Shown piece by piece: positions 9,816-24,200 of a stretch of DNA of 64,000 nt; within the stretch, counting starts at the first letter, position 1; every line of letters starts with the position of its first letter. Both the position numbers and the translations under genes were made by a program. The stretch covers positions 136,546,547 to 136,610,546 of the forward strand of contig NC_030678.2 in assembly GCF_000004195.4 (NCBI RefSeq), read 5' to 3'. Origin of the DNA: Xenopus tropicalis (taxonomy: Eukaryota > Chordata > Amphibia > Anura > Pipidae). A model generated the notes under the pieces. The model was not told where the DNA came from. It did not search any database and worked only from the letters and a program-made list of their open reading frames with translations.

Positions 9816-10915
9816 CTTACATAGTTAGTTACATAGTTACATAGTTACATAGGGTTGAAAAAAGACCAGTGTCCATCAAGTTCAACCCATCCAAGTAAAC
9901 CCAGCACACTTAACCCACACCTACCAATCTATACACTCACATACATACACTATATATACAACCACTAGTACTAACTGTAGATATTAGTATCACAATAGCC
10001 TTGGATATTCTGATTGATCAAGAACTCATCCAGGCCCCTCTTAAAGGCATTAACAGAATCTGCCATTACCACATCACTAGGAAGGGCATTCCATAACCTC
10101 ACTGCCCTCACCGTGAAAAACCACCTACGCTGCTTCAAATGGAAGCTCCTTTCCTCTAATCTAAAGGGGTGACCTCTGGTGCGCTGATTGTTTTTATGGG
10201 AAAAAAGAACATCCCCCAACTGCCTATAATCCCCTCTAATGTACTTGTACAGAGTAATCATGTCCCCTCGCAAGCGCCTCTTTTCCAGAGAAAACAACCC
10301 CAACCTCGACAGTCTCACCTCATAGTTTAAATCTTCCATCCCCTTAACCAGTTTAGTTGCACGTCTCTGCACTTTCTCCAGCTCATTAATATCCTTCTTA
10401 AGGACTGGAGCCCAAAACTGCACTGCATACTCAAGGTGAGGCCTTACCAGGGACCTATAAAGAGGCAAAATTATGTTCTCATCCCTTGAGTCAATGCCCT
10501 TTTTTATACAAGACAGCACTTTATTTGCTTTAGTAGCCACAGAATGACACTGCCTGGCATTAGACAACTTGTTATCAACAAAAACCCCTAGATCCTTCTC
10601 CATTAAGGAAACCCCCAACACACTCCCATTCAGTAGATAGTTTGCGTTTATATTATTTCTACCAAAGTGCATAACTTTGCACTTATCAACATTGAACCTC
10701 ATTTTCCAGTTTGCTGCCCAGTTATCTAATTTTGTCAAATCGCTCTGCAAAGCGGCAGCATCCTGCATGGAACTTATAGTTTTGCACAATTTAGTGTCAT
10801 CAGCAAAAATAGAAACAGTACTGTCTATGCCCACCTCCAGGTCATTAATAAACAAGTTAAAAAGCAAAGGCCCAAGGACTGACCCCTGCGGTACTCCACT
10901 AACCACACTGGACTT
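9816..10915 (-). mobile_element. 5'-truncated CR1 LINE with intact terminal ORF
   Basis: On the minus strand this contains the last 311 codons of a CR1-type reverse transcriptase and a 3' tail of CTATGTAA repeats (9822-9850 on the plus strand reads as ACATAGTT repeats), the habitual end of CR1 elements. The 5' end breaks off near 10915, just before the SGVPQGSVLGP motif, the common result of incomplete reverse transcription. The TACATAG tail and the phrase GGTTGAAAAAAGACC are very familiar in frog DNA. Confidence 0.9.
9971..10906 (-). CDS. CR1 reverse transcriptase, C-terminal fragment
   Basis: The frame is 311 residues. It opens in the RT motif SGVPQGSVLGPLLF (residues 3-16), followed by the catalytic box FADDTKL (34-40). 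It ends with the CR1 C-terminal region, including WNALPSDVVMA. The N-terminal endonuclease and the first half of the RT are missing, so the product cannot retrotranspose on its own. The absence of stops over 311 codons says the insertion is fairly young. The Met at 10906 is internal to the original protein and not a natural start. Confidence 0.85.
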   Translation of the reverse strand: MVSGVPQGSVLGPLLFNLFINDLEVGIDSTVSIFADDTKLCKTISSMQDAAALQSDLTKLDNWAANWKMRFNVDKCKVMHFGRNNINANYLLNGSVLGVSLMEKDLGVFVDNKLSNARQCHSVATKANKVLSCIKKGIDSRDENIILPLYRSLVRPHLEYAVQFWAPVLKKDINELEKVQRRATKLVKGMEDLNYEVRLSRLGLFSLEKRRLRGDMITLYKYIRGDYRQLGDVLFSHKNNQRTRGHPFRLEERSFHLKQRRWFFTVRAVRLWNALPSDVVMADSVNAFKRGLDEFLINQNIQGYCDTNIYS

Positions 10916-11099
10916 GTTTGAAAATCAGATGATGTTTAAGGTCATTCATATAAAAATACAAACTTTCGAGAACTGCCGTATGTTGTAGGTCACATCAGCC
11001 AAATAATTGGCAAATTCTGATTATATCTATTCAAGTTTGGTAAGATTCTTTAATAGGCCACTTAATCTGATATATACTATGTGTTAGTTAGATATACAT

Positions 11100-11345
11100 T
11101 CTGAAGGAATAGTTTTTCTTTAAATGTGAACTATCATGCAAATAAAAATATATAACCTTTTAATATAAACTTTATCTCCTGGATATAAGATTATTTCTAA
11201 ATATAATCAACTGAAAATGTTGTTTATAAAACATTCAAATAACTCTTTACTGTCCCTCTCTCAGCAATCTCTTCATTCTTCTTTCTGTTTTCATACAGAA
11301 GTCGGGGTCAGATTTTTATTGACTGGAGAGTAACTAGCCCAGGAC
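11100..11345. repeat. MITE fragment (CTCAGCAATCTCTTCATTCTT family)
   Basis: The words GGAATAGTTTTTCTTTAAA, GAACTATCATGCAAATAAAA, then CCCTCTCTCAGCAATCTCT and GTCGGGGTCAGA match, in inverted order, those of 25480-25760 (CACTCAGCAATCTCTCT, TTTATGATAGTTCCCCTTTAA). It is probably a TTAA-type MITE copy. Ends are not resolved. 10916-11099 and 11346-11640 show nothing else. Confidence 0.45.
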
Positions 11346-11689
11346 AATTGGTAGGGGGATATTTTTAAGGAAATAATTGTTTAGGTATGTTATCCTTATG
11401 GTAATTCTGATTATCAGTTGTCAGTATCCTAGCCTTATTTTATGGATTCTCCCTATACTGACTGCAATGACAATAGCACCACCCAGTGGCCATGTAGATG
11501 TTACTTTAGCTGAAGTAAAATACTTGCTCCCACTTATATTATATTTTTATAAGTAAAAATATGGACCCCATTTAAGACACTTCACTTACATAATGAATTC
11601 ACTAGCAAACAGCAATGTAATCCAGATATACAGGCTCATTGCCAACATTTTAAGTTCTAGAACAAGTAGAACGTGCTCTCAGTAGATCC

Positions 11690-12450
11690 AAGCATCTTAG
11701 CATTATCCAGAAACAGCTTCAGTAGATCATCTGCTAGGTACTTCTTATTATTCAGATTTTGCTGTGAATATTAATTTTACTGTGGCCAGCACACCACATT
11801 TCCTGATGAACTGGGGTCTTCCTTTACCAAGGTTCAGGGTCCACTTCACTTGTTTCTTTTTAGTCAAGACTAAAGTTTGCCTATGAACACCTAGGCAAAG
11901 AGAAGGACTTCTGGAACAATGTACTGTAAGATGAGGTAAAACTATTGTTATTAGGCCACAGTACCAGAAGATATTACTGACGAAAACCATAGACAGCATT
12001 TCACCAGAAGAACCTGATACTGTTACAAGCACGGAGGTGAGTATGTTATGTTTTGGGGTTGCTTTGCAGCTTTGGGCTTGGGCAGCTCACAATCATAGAA
12101 TCCACTATGCATTCTTCTTGTACCACAGGATTCTTGAGGATAACTTAAGCTCAACCAAACATTTACCTTGCAACATGAAAATGAGTCTGAACATTTCAGT
12201 AAACCCACCAAGAAATGTCCAATAAAACAGAAACAGAGTGTTCTGAAGTAGCAAAGTCAAAGCCTGGATCAATATGGCATGGAAATGTAGAGGGGGTTGT
12301 GATGTGTGGGTCAGATGTGCAAGCTACCCATTGCATGTACACTAATGCATCCCCATTCCATCACAGATGCTGGTTTTCTGATTGGGTACTAACAAGCTGA
12401 ATGGTCCTTTTCCACTTTAGCCCTCGGGATGTGGCACCGATGGTTTTCCA
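11690..12450 (+). pseudogene. heavily decayed Tc1-like transposase
   Basis: Plus-strand frames between 11860 and 12060 retain Tc1 phrases broken by stops and shifts: KFAYEHLGKEKDFWNNVL (about 11870-11925, matching the RLKFAKEH...FWxxVLWSDE segment), then MLCFGVALQLWAWA (12040-12080, from the GGGSVMxWGCF segment, frameshifted), and LYHRILEDNL (about 12118-12147). The DDE residues cannot all be found. It is older than the copy at 9190-9700 and lies in the opposite orientation. Confidence 0.6.
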
Positions 12451-13318
12451 AAAGAGTTGTACATTTTTATACTTCAGACCTCTAGAAAGTTTCCACTTCT
12501 GCTCAGTTCATCTTTAATAAGCTTGGGCCCAGAGAAGGCGACTGTGTTTCTAGTTCATGAATGGTTTCTTCTCTGTATGGTAATTATTTGCACTTGTGGA
12601 TGCAGCGAAGAACTGTTTTCCCAGACAGTGGTTATCAGTATTCCTGAGCTAATGCTGCAATTTCCACTACAGAATGGTGTTTGTTTTTATTGCAGTGCCA
12701 TGTGGGGGCCCTAAGTTCACGGCCATCCGATAATAGCTTTTGTCCTTGCGTACATTGATTTCTCAAGTCTTTCCATAATTGTGTACTGTAGACGCTTAAT
12801 GTTTGGTTTAGAACTAAATTGTTAACAAGGTCCATTTCCTATTAGTTCTAAACCAAGAGATCCAGTTGGACAGCACCAAGCACCATGAAGACGTCTCAAA
12901 ATGCCCCCCCCTCACTAGAGGGTCTATATAGTGACTGGTACTGTACAATGGCATGTGTGGTTTGACAAAGATAAAGGCCCCCTATAAAGTATTTGTTGGG
13001 ATAAAGTCACTGATATTTTAATACCCATTGCCAATTAGTTATTAAAATAGTGTAGTGATTTACTGTACTGTAATAATTCTATTACTTTTCATACTAACAA
13101 CTAACCCAAGGCAGTATAAACTGGCCTTCTATCATAAGGCCATAAGCTACAACTCTTGTTTCAGTTGTATTGCTAACATACATCCAAACCTTGAAGAGCT
13201 GATAAATTCACTCACATTTTAAGGATATTTCAGGCAGTTAGGATGACTTCAGACATGAAAATTAAAGTCAACACAAGTAATAAATCTACATTAAAAAAAG
13301 ACATTTTTTAAAATATAT
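12451..13318. other. no recognised feature
   Basis: This AT-rich stretch between a transposon relic and the tuba1b poly(A) signal has no long frame and no clear repeat. A 15-base word (TTTGGTTTAGAACTA, 12799-12813) is followed by a near-inverse (TAGTTCTAAACCAAGAGA, 12843-12860), a small hairpin of unknown meaning. Confidence 0.4.
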
Positions 13319-13324
13319 TTTATT
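13319..13324 (-). terminator. poly(A) signal AATAAA of tuba1b-like gene
   Basis: The plus strand reads TTTATT, that is AATAAA on the minus strand, about 170 bases beyond the stop codon at 13494-13492. It gives a 3' UTR of roughly 180-200 bases, short as is usual for tubulin alpha-1 mRNAs. Confidence 0.6.
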
Positions 13325-13491
13325 CCAGGCCTGACAGCACATTGATGGTATAATGACATGTTAACTAAAATATGGATTGTCAAACTTTGATTCCACTTAT
13401 CAGCTCAGGTTCTGCTTAACGTAAAAAGTTTAGGTGTTTAGCTGAAATCCGATGGTCAAATGCATGCCTCTATAGCATTTCAAGGTCTGGT

Positions 13492-17453
<3,962 letters not shown>

Positions 17454-17550
17454 GGTTAAAAGTCAACGAAGAAACAAGAAAAAAATTTAAAAAATGAAAT
17501 AAAATACGTTACTTTATCCCACAATGAAGAGTGGATGTAAGTAACAGAAT
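17454..17550 (-). other. tuba1b 5' UTR (approximate)
   Basis: The leader runs from a transcription start expected near 17550 (about 25-30 bases past the TATA box) to the ATG at 17453. It is T-rich near the ATG. The ATG is preceded by TTAACC and followed at once by the intron donor GTAAGT. Confidence 0.6.
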
Positions 17551-17575
17551 GGGAGGCAGAGGAGCCGACTGTGCC

Positions 17576-17582
17576 TTTTATA
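17576..17582 (-). promoter_or_regulatory. TATA box of tuba1b-like gene
   Basis: The minus strand reads TATAAAA (plus strand TTTTATA), about 125 bases upstream of the ATG codon. It fits a sharply initiating tubulin promoter. Confidence 0.75.
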
Positions 17583-17588
17583 CTCCAT

Positions 17589-17719
17589 GGGCGGTGACGC
17601 GTTGCTGTATTATGTTAATAAGCTGCGGCTGCTGTGTGATTGGCTGAGCGCCTCAGATACTTGTACGAACGGAGGAGGCGGGAGCTTTTGGTCCTCTTCA
17701 TCTCGCTGAGTTTTATTGG
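17589..17719 (-). promoter_or_regulatory. upstream elements of tuba1b promoter (GC box, two CCAAT boxes)
   Basis: Plus-strand GGGCGG at 17589-17594 is a GC box. ATTGG at 17639-17643 (GTGATTGGCTG) and at 17715-17719 (TTTATTGGCG) are CCAAT boxes on the minus strand, about 60 and 135 bases upstream of the TATA box. The GTGATTGGCTG version is also found upstream of the tuba1a-like gene (35383-35393). Confidence 0.6.
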
Positions 17720-18507
17720 CGTAAAATGGCCGACTCATCCCTCACGGTTATTTTGGGCCTCTGTAATTCCTGATAATCCTTATTACGGCGGATTACAATA
17801 TATTCGCAGTGAGGCGCAATAGTTACAAACAACACCGCTGTAATGTCAATTCTGAAACGGCTCCATTTTACTCAAATCCTGATGGGAAAGACCGCGGGAA
17901 TATGGAACCCGCAGCTCCCCAGCAGTTGGCTAATAGTTAATCTCAGCATCCCACAGAGGAGGATATCCTTGTGTTAAAAGCTCAATGCGTGATAAACTAA
18001 TGCTTTTTAACTCACGGCTGATTATAAGGGTAGGGTATAAGGAGGGCAGCGCTACATTATCCACATACAATGCTATCTGCTTGGCACAGGGATGTACCAC
18101 TGCTGGGGGATGCGGGACATTCCAGTCAGGGGACGGGCCGGGATCGGGCGTGCCAACAGGTTCCAGTAGCGGAACTGCAAATCATTGGGGGTTGCAGGCC
18201 CAGTAGCTGCTGCGATGGAACGGACGGCGGGTTGCAGGGGCGTCACTGTAGCTACAGGGTTAATAAAAGTGCGCTCTTCCTTTCTCCCCCCACCCCCGTG
18301 CTGACATGGTTCGTCTCTATGGGAATATAGTCTAGAATGCGGCAAAGGAAGCTGATCTTGCAGATAGAAAATGCGGCACCTTAAGTAGGACGTTGGCACT
18401 GACCCAGTGTAATACTCAGACCTACCCACAGCCCACAGTGTGCGGCAGTCAGGCTTGCCAGCTAGTCCTTTATACTGGGAAATACAAAACCAGCACTCAG
18501 ACTACAT
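17720..18507. other. upstream flank of tuba1b, no gene recognised
   Basis: The first part is somewhat CpG-rich (to about 18250), consistent with the edge of the tubulin promoter island. Short frames on both strands have no recognisable domain. Confidence 0.4.
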
Positions 18508-18804
18508 CAGGGATCCCCAACCTTTTTGACCTGTGAGCCATAAAAAGAGTTGGGGAGCAACACAAGCATGAAAAAGGTTCCTGGGGTGCTAAATAAGGGC
18601 TGGCATTGGCTATTTGGTAGCCCCTATGTAGACTGGCAGCTTACAGAAGGCTCTGTTTGGCAGTAAACCTGGTTTTCATACGACAAAAACTTGACATAAA
18701 GCCCAGATTTCAAAAATTCGCACCTCCTTTAGGGCCACTGGGAGCAACATCCAAAGGGTTGGTGAGCAACATGTTGCCCCTGAGCCACTGGTTGGGGATC
18801 ACTG
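18508..18804. mobile_element. 297-bp hAT-type MITE
   Basis: It begins CAGGGATCCCCAACCT and ends GGTTGGGGATCACTG, hAT-like inverted tips. The flanking 8-mers GACTACAT and GCCTAGAC agree at only five of eight places, so the target duplication has decayed. Related termini are seen at 3325-3415 and 59574-59615. Confidence 0.75.
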
Positions 18805-18852
18805 GCCTAGACCATAGACATATCCCCCAACTGTCCTGCTTTTCGCAGGACA

Positions 18853-18962
18853 GTCCCAGTGTTTACAGCGCATCCCGCTGTCCCGGATAGTTCAATGAAT
18901 GTCCCGCATTACGGAAATGCAGAACATTCATTGAACTATCCAGGACAGCGGGATGCGCTGGC
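18853..18962. repeat. inverted repeat, 37-base arms
   Basis: The arm beginning CAGCGCATCCCGCTGTCC at about 18866 is repeated inverted, as GGACAGCGGGATGCGCTG, ending at about 18960, with one mismatch along roughly 37 bases and a loop of about 20 bases. A second nested palindrome follows directly. Confidence 0.85.
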
Positions 18963-18974
18963 TGGAGCTGAGCA

Positions 18975-19158
18975 CTTCGGCTCATGCTGTGGCTCCTGCT
19001 TCTTATTCGGCTCCTCTTATTGCAGCGAAAGGCCCTTTTATAAGGTTGCGCCCGTGCGTACGTGTGATGTCACACGTACGCACGGGGCGCAACCTTATAA
19101 AAGGGCCTGTCACCGCCGTAGAAGGAGCCGCATAAGGAGCAGGAGCCACAAGAAGCAG
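18975..19158. repeat. nested palindrome with 37-base near-perfect core arms
   Basis: The core arms begin AGGCCCTTTTATAAGGTTGC on the left and end GCAACCTTATAAAAGGGCCT on the right. They meet around CACACGTACG/TGATGTCA near 19070. Outer flanks also pair: TGGCTCCTGCTTCTTATTCG against CGCATAAGGAGCAGGAGCCA. The whole 180-base block can fold on itself. It is probably the end of a palindromic transposon. Confidence 0.85.
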
Positions 19159-19445
19159 TGTCTATGGGGGGCACTGTGTATTGGAGGTACTCTCTATGGG
19201 GGCAATTGGGGGCTACTGTGTATGGGGGCACTGTGTATGGGGGCAATTGGGGGTACTGTCTATGGGGGCACTGTGTATGGGGGGTACTGTCTATGGGGGG
19301 GTACTTTCTATGGGGGCACTGTGTATGGGGGCTACTGTCTGTGGGGCAATTGAGGGCACTGTCTATGGGGTCAATTGGGGCACTGTCTATGGGGGCAAAT
19401 GGGGCACTGTGTATGGGGTACTGTCTATTGGGCCATTGGGGGCAC
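19158..19445. repeat. G-rich minisatellite (TATGGGGGCACTGTG variants)
   Basis: Runs of four to seven G recur every 12-20 bases in variants such as TATGGGGGCACTGTG, GGGGGCAATTGGGGG and GGGGGTACTGTC. The plus strand has at least fifteen such G-runs, so it could form G-quadruplexes. It lacks stops in several frames, which produces apparent proteins rich in Gly, Trp, Tyr and Leu; these are by-products of the repeat. Confidence 0.9.
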
Positions 19446-19699
19446 TATTTCAACTATATAAAAAATGAATTTAAAAAATGGGGTGTGGTAATTGGGATGT
19501 GGCCACAAAAGTGGGCGTGGTCAAAAAAATTGCTTCGTGCGCCAAATCTTTTTGTCCCTCTTTTCATTTTTCAAATGTTGGGAGGTATGCATAGGTTCCA
19601 ATTTTAGGGATCTGTCAATTTTTATGGGGTACTTTTTATTTCTAAATTACACTGTTTTGATAGCAATTAATTCACTCTACCAGTTAAAATTTTGTTCTT

Positions 19700-20173
19700 A
19701 AACCAACAATTGTATTTTTTAAGCTGTAATATTGGTGTGTAGGCAGCTAATGCCTGAGTCTGAGCTTTCAGAAAGGACAGTGCTGCACATTATAACACAT
19801 TATAATTTAGCCTACTCTCATGTAACTGGAGTAGTCCCAAGCCGGACTTGGACTTATTACTATTGAGTGCTATTCTGATATTTACTGGGAGCTGCTTTCT
19901 TGCTACTTTTTTATTGTTCTGCTGGGGGGAGGGGGTGATATCATTCCAACTTGCAGCGCAGCAGTAAAGTGTGAATGAAGTTTATGAAAGCACAAGTCAC
20001 ATGGCTGTGGCACCCTGGGTAGTAAAGAAAATGGCTAGCCCTGTGTGAAATTTCAAAATTAAATATTAAAAAAATCTGTTTGCGCTTTTAAACAATATAT
20101 TTCAATGAAGGATTCTGCTGGAAAAACTCAATTAACTGATTTTCCCATGTTTTCCCATGACAGTATTCCTTTA
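19700..20173. mobile_element. inverted partial copy of the 8607-9134 MITE
   Basis: Read on the minus strand from the right, the sequence begins AGGAATACTGTCATGGGAAA next to TTAA (20174-20177). It then follows the same order of words as 8607-9134: GTCACATGGCTGTGGCACC becomes the CAGCCATGTGACC region, and ATATCA-CACCCCC and GCAGCTCCC also occur. Its other end, with ACACCAATATT and the TTAAA tract, decays near 19690. Confidence 0.75.
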
Positions 20174-20398
20174 ATGACTTAGCGTTTGAAAGCCACGATA
20201 ACCATCATACTTTGGCAGGGTTGGGCATCGACTGTGCTGGTATGGTTCTAGTAGTTCATTGGTATCACTTCACTGCTAGATTCCTGAGATCATAGGGATT
20301 TAGAGTCACTAGTACCCATGCTATTTATAAAACCACTAATGTTAGGTCTTCAGATAAAACCCTCTGAAAGAAACATGTCAAATCATCCTGGGGACTTA

Positions 20399-20670
20399 AG
20401 GTGGCCATACACCGTGAGATTTAACGAGCTCACCAAACGAGCAAATCTTTCCTTCAATATGTCGACCATGGCATATTGACCTTAGGGTCAAACAATCAAA
20501 TTACAACAAAGGGAATGCGAGAAGTCGGAGCAAGGGCAACATCAATGAGCCGTTGCAGTTCTCGATCTGACAAAAAAACAAGCCTGCCCGATCACATCTG
20601 GAGTCCTTTCAGAGGGCCCCATACACAGGCAGATTAGCTGTCAAAATGGTTTGACCACCTTTACACATAT
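20399..20670. repeat. GTGGCCATACAC-family MITE relic
   Basis: The left end TTAAGGTGGCCATACACCG is clear. The body retains TCATTGA-GCCGTTGCAG, GATCTGACAAAA and CATACACAGGCAGATTAGCTG. The right terminus is decayed. Confidence 0.6.
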
Positions 20671-20836
20671 TTATTTAGATGCACATTAAAACACAGGGCA
20701 ATGTTTAAGGCAGCCTGGAGCCTACTTTTATCAAGTATCCAACAAAAAAGGCACATTAGTTTAACTGGTTATCCCATTACCCCATACTACAACAATATTT
20801 TGGATTGGCTGAAGCTTGGTTACAGAAGGTACTACC

Positions 20837-21265
20837 TGTCAGGACTAGCCGGGCGCGTCACTGGAAGAACTCGTAGAGGAAGGACCTCTCCTACACCTCC
20901 CACTAAGGATCACAGCCACTGAGGATGAAACAGGACTTGAACCAAGTGGAGGAGTGGCAGGAGTGCCGAACCGGAACGTCAGAGCAAAATCGGCAGGCAA
21001 AAGCGAGGTCGGACAGGCGTTAAGTCGGTACAGGCAGCAGGTTTCAAGATCGAGAGTCAGGCCGGGTCAGAGAATCAAATAGGCAATCACAGGAAACAAG
21101 CTTGGCGTCTTTCACAAGGAAACGATCACTTCGCAATGCTGGTAGGCCTATGGCGTCCTTTTGAGCGCAATGCGCATGCGTCGGGACGGAGCGCGCGTGG
21201 CCGTCGGAACGTGCGCTGGCGATCGGGCGCGCGCCTACCTTAGGCGAACAACCAGGTACCTGACA
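20837..21265 (-). repeat. 3' LTR of the gypsy element
   Basis: It is bounded by TGTCAGG...CCTGACA and directly preceded (minus strand) by a polypurine tract. It holds the last 73 codons of the pol frame, so its U3 is protein-coding. It is GC-rich and CpG-rich at its 5' end. Confidence 0.9.
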
Positions 21266-24200
21266 TTGCCCCCTCCCAAGGCGCGGCCTCCGGATGCGCC
21301 CAGACGCAGGTTTCCCCGGAAATTTCTTATGGAAGGCCCGAATCAGTTGAGGAGCATGAACATTGGTTGAAGATTCCCAGGAATTGTCCTCAGGCGTATA
21401 GCCCTTCCACTGGACCAAATACTGCAAGCGACCTCTTCGATACCTGGAATCGAGAATAGCTTGGACTTCGAATTCTTCAACACCCTGTACTGTCACTGGC
21501 TCTGGAGGTGCCCCAATACGACCCGGAAACGGATTCTCCACCACTTTCTTTAGAAGAGAGACGTGGAACACAGGATGGATTCGAAGATTAGCAGGCAACT
21601 TCAATTTAAAGGTAACAGAGTTAATTTGCTCCAAGATTGGGAAGGGACCCATAAACCTTTGGCCCAACTTCTTGGAGGGACACGATAAACTGAGGTTGCG
21701 AGTGGATAACCAAACGAGATTCCCCAGCTTGAATTCAGGACTCTTTCTCCGTCTCTTATCGGCATATCCTTTGTAATTCCTTTGAGCCTCCCGTAAAGTC
21801 TGCTGGAGCAACTCGAAATTATGCCTTAAGAACGAAAGTCTATCCTGAGCTGCAGGACCCGTAACCTCTGCTAGGCCTGGCAGAGCGGTAATATGAAATC
21901 CATAATTAGAGAAGAAAGGAGTCTGTTTGGAGGAGCTATGTACCGCATTATTGTAAGAAAACTCCGCTAAGGGTAGGAGCGCCGACCAATCTTCCTGAGA
22001 ATAAGAGGAAAAACATATAATATATTGCTCCAAAGTCTGATTAGTACGTTCTGTCTGCCCATTCGTCTGAGGATGAAAAGCAGAGGACAGGGCGATTTCA
22101 ATATGGAGTCCCTGGCATAACGCCCTCCAGAAGCGAGACGTAAACTGCGACCCCCGATCAGACACTATCTCCCTGGGTAAGCCGTGGAGCCGAAAGATCT
22201 CTTTAATAAATACTTCTGCCGTTGTGGCTGCAGATGGTAACCCCACCAAAGGTATAAAGTGAGCCATCTTGGTAAATCCGTCAACCACTACCATGATTGT
22301 GTTAAAACCCCCCGACTTGGGCAGATCCACAATAAAGTCCATGGAAATTCTCTCCCAGGGTTTCTCAGGTACCGGGAGAGGCTGAAGTAACCCCATTGGT
22401 CGGGAGTGTGTATCCTTGAATCTGGCACATGTTTGACAGGAAGTAACATATTTCATGCAATCCCTTGACATGCCGGGCCAAAAAAAATTCCTATTAGCAA
22501 GTTCTAGTGTCTTGCGAACCCCCAGATGGCCAGAAACAGGATGATCATGGACAAATCTGAGTACCTCGAGGCGCAGGCCTTCAGGGACAAAAATTTTATT
22601 ATGAGACATGAGGTAATTACCGCGACGATCAATATGTGTAGGTAAATTGTCCACAGATTTGGAGGCGTTCTGGATCTTGTCAAGCAGATCGGATTGAAGA
22701 AGTAGAAAATTGGAGGCATGAAGGACAGTGCTGGCGGTAGAATCATTCTCGGGTGCAGAAAACAGACGGGACAACGCATCCGCTTTGCCATTTTTGGAAC
22801 CCGGTCTAAAGGTAACGTGGAAGTTAAATCTAGAAAAGAAGAGTGCCCATCTGGCCTGACGAGGTCGGAGTCTCTTTGCTGAGCGTAAATATTCCAAATT
22901 CTTGTGATCAGAAAAAACTAAAATAGGGTGAGATGCCCACTCCAACAGGTGTCGCCATTCCTGAAATGCAGATTTAATCGCAAGTAGCTCTCTGTCTCCC
23001 ACATCGTAATTTTGCTCAGAGGAAGATAACTTTTTAGAGAAGAATGCAATAGGATGAAGTAGGCTCTGTACATCGTTTCTTTGCGACAGCACAGCTCCGA
23101 TGGCATACTCTGAGGCATCCACCTCTAGAACAAACGGCCGTGTAGGATCTGGATGTTTTAGAATGGGAGCGGAGGTAAAACGATTCTTGAGATCCAAAAA
23201 AGCCCGCTGAGCCTCAGAAGTCCAACAGAATCTTTTTACCGAGCTGGTAAGAGCAGTGATAGGGGCGATTATCTTAGAGAAATTCTTGATGAACTTTCGG
23301 TAAAAGTCGGCGAAGCCCACAAATCTTTGTACAGCCTTACGACTGTTGGGAACGGGCCAGTCTAACACCGCAGAGACCTTGCGAGAGTCCATAGATATCC
23401 CGTCTGAAGAAATGATAAAACCTAGGAACTCTATAGAAGACTTTTCGAACTCACACTTCTCCAGTTTGGCGAAAAGTTTATATGCTCGTAACCGAGAGAA
23501 GACTTGTCTGACGTGGTGTCGGTGTTCCTCCAAGGAAGATGAAAATATTAAGATATCATCGAGATAAATAATAACGAAAAGATCCAAGATATCATTTGCA
23601 AAGTGTTGAAACGTCGCTGGGGCGTTGCATAGCCCGAAGGGCATCACTAGGTATTCATAGTGCCCATATCGGGTGCGAAAAGCTGTTTTCCACTCATCTC
23701 CTTGTCGAATGCGGACCAAATTGTATGCCCCCCGAAGATCTAGTTTTGTGAACACACGTGCTGAACGTAATCTTATAAACAGTTCCGAGATGAGGGGTAG
23801 CGGATATCGGTTCTTAATGGTTACCTTGTTCAAGTCTCGGTAGTCTATGCAGGGGCGTAAGGAATGGTCCTTTTTCTCAACGAAGAAAATACCTGCCCCG
23901 GCAGGAGAGGTAGACGGACGGATAAATCCTTTCCTAAGATTTTCCTCAATGTAGGTCTTGAGCACTTTAAGTTCAGGTTCGGATAGGGGGTAGATCCGTC
24001 CGAATGGGATCGCTGCTCCGGGAAGAAGATCCACCGGGCAATCATATATCCGATGTGGAGGAAGTACATCCGCCCCTTTCTCATCAAAGACATCTAAGAA
24101 TTCGTGGTAGGGTTCTGGAACCAGTTTGAGTCGGGGATCAGGGGTCACAACCAGCAATCTCCCAGGAGCCACCTCAAAACAAGGACAATGATCGGAGGGA

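Noticed and set aside
18859..19607. Plus-strand frames of 95-164 codons rich in Gly, Trp, Tyr and Leu
   Set aside because: They are translations of the G-rich minisatellite and the palindromes; open in more than one frame at once because the repeat lacks stop triplets.
20931..20950. tRNA B-box-like GGTTCAAGTCC word (minus strand)
   Set aside because: It lies inside the gypsy LTR with no matching A box or cloverleaf; chance similarity.
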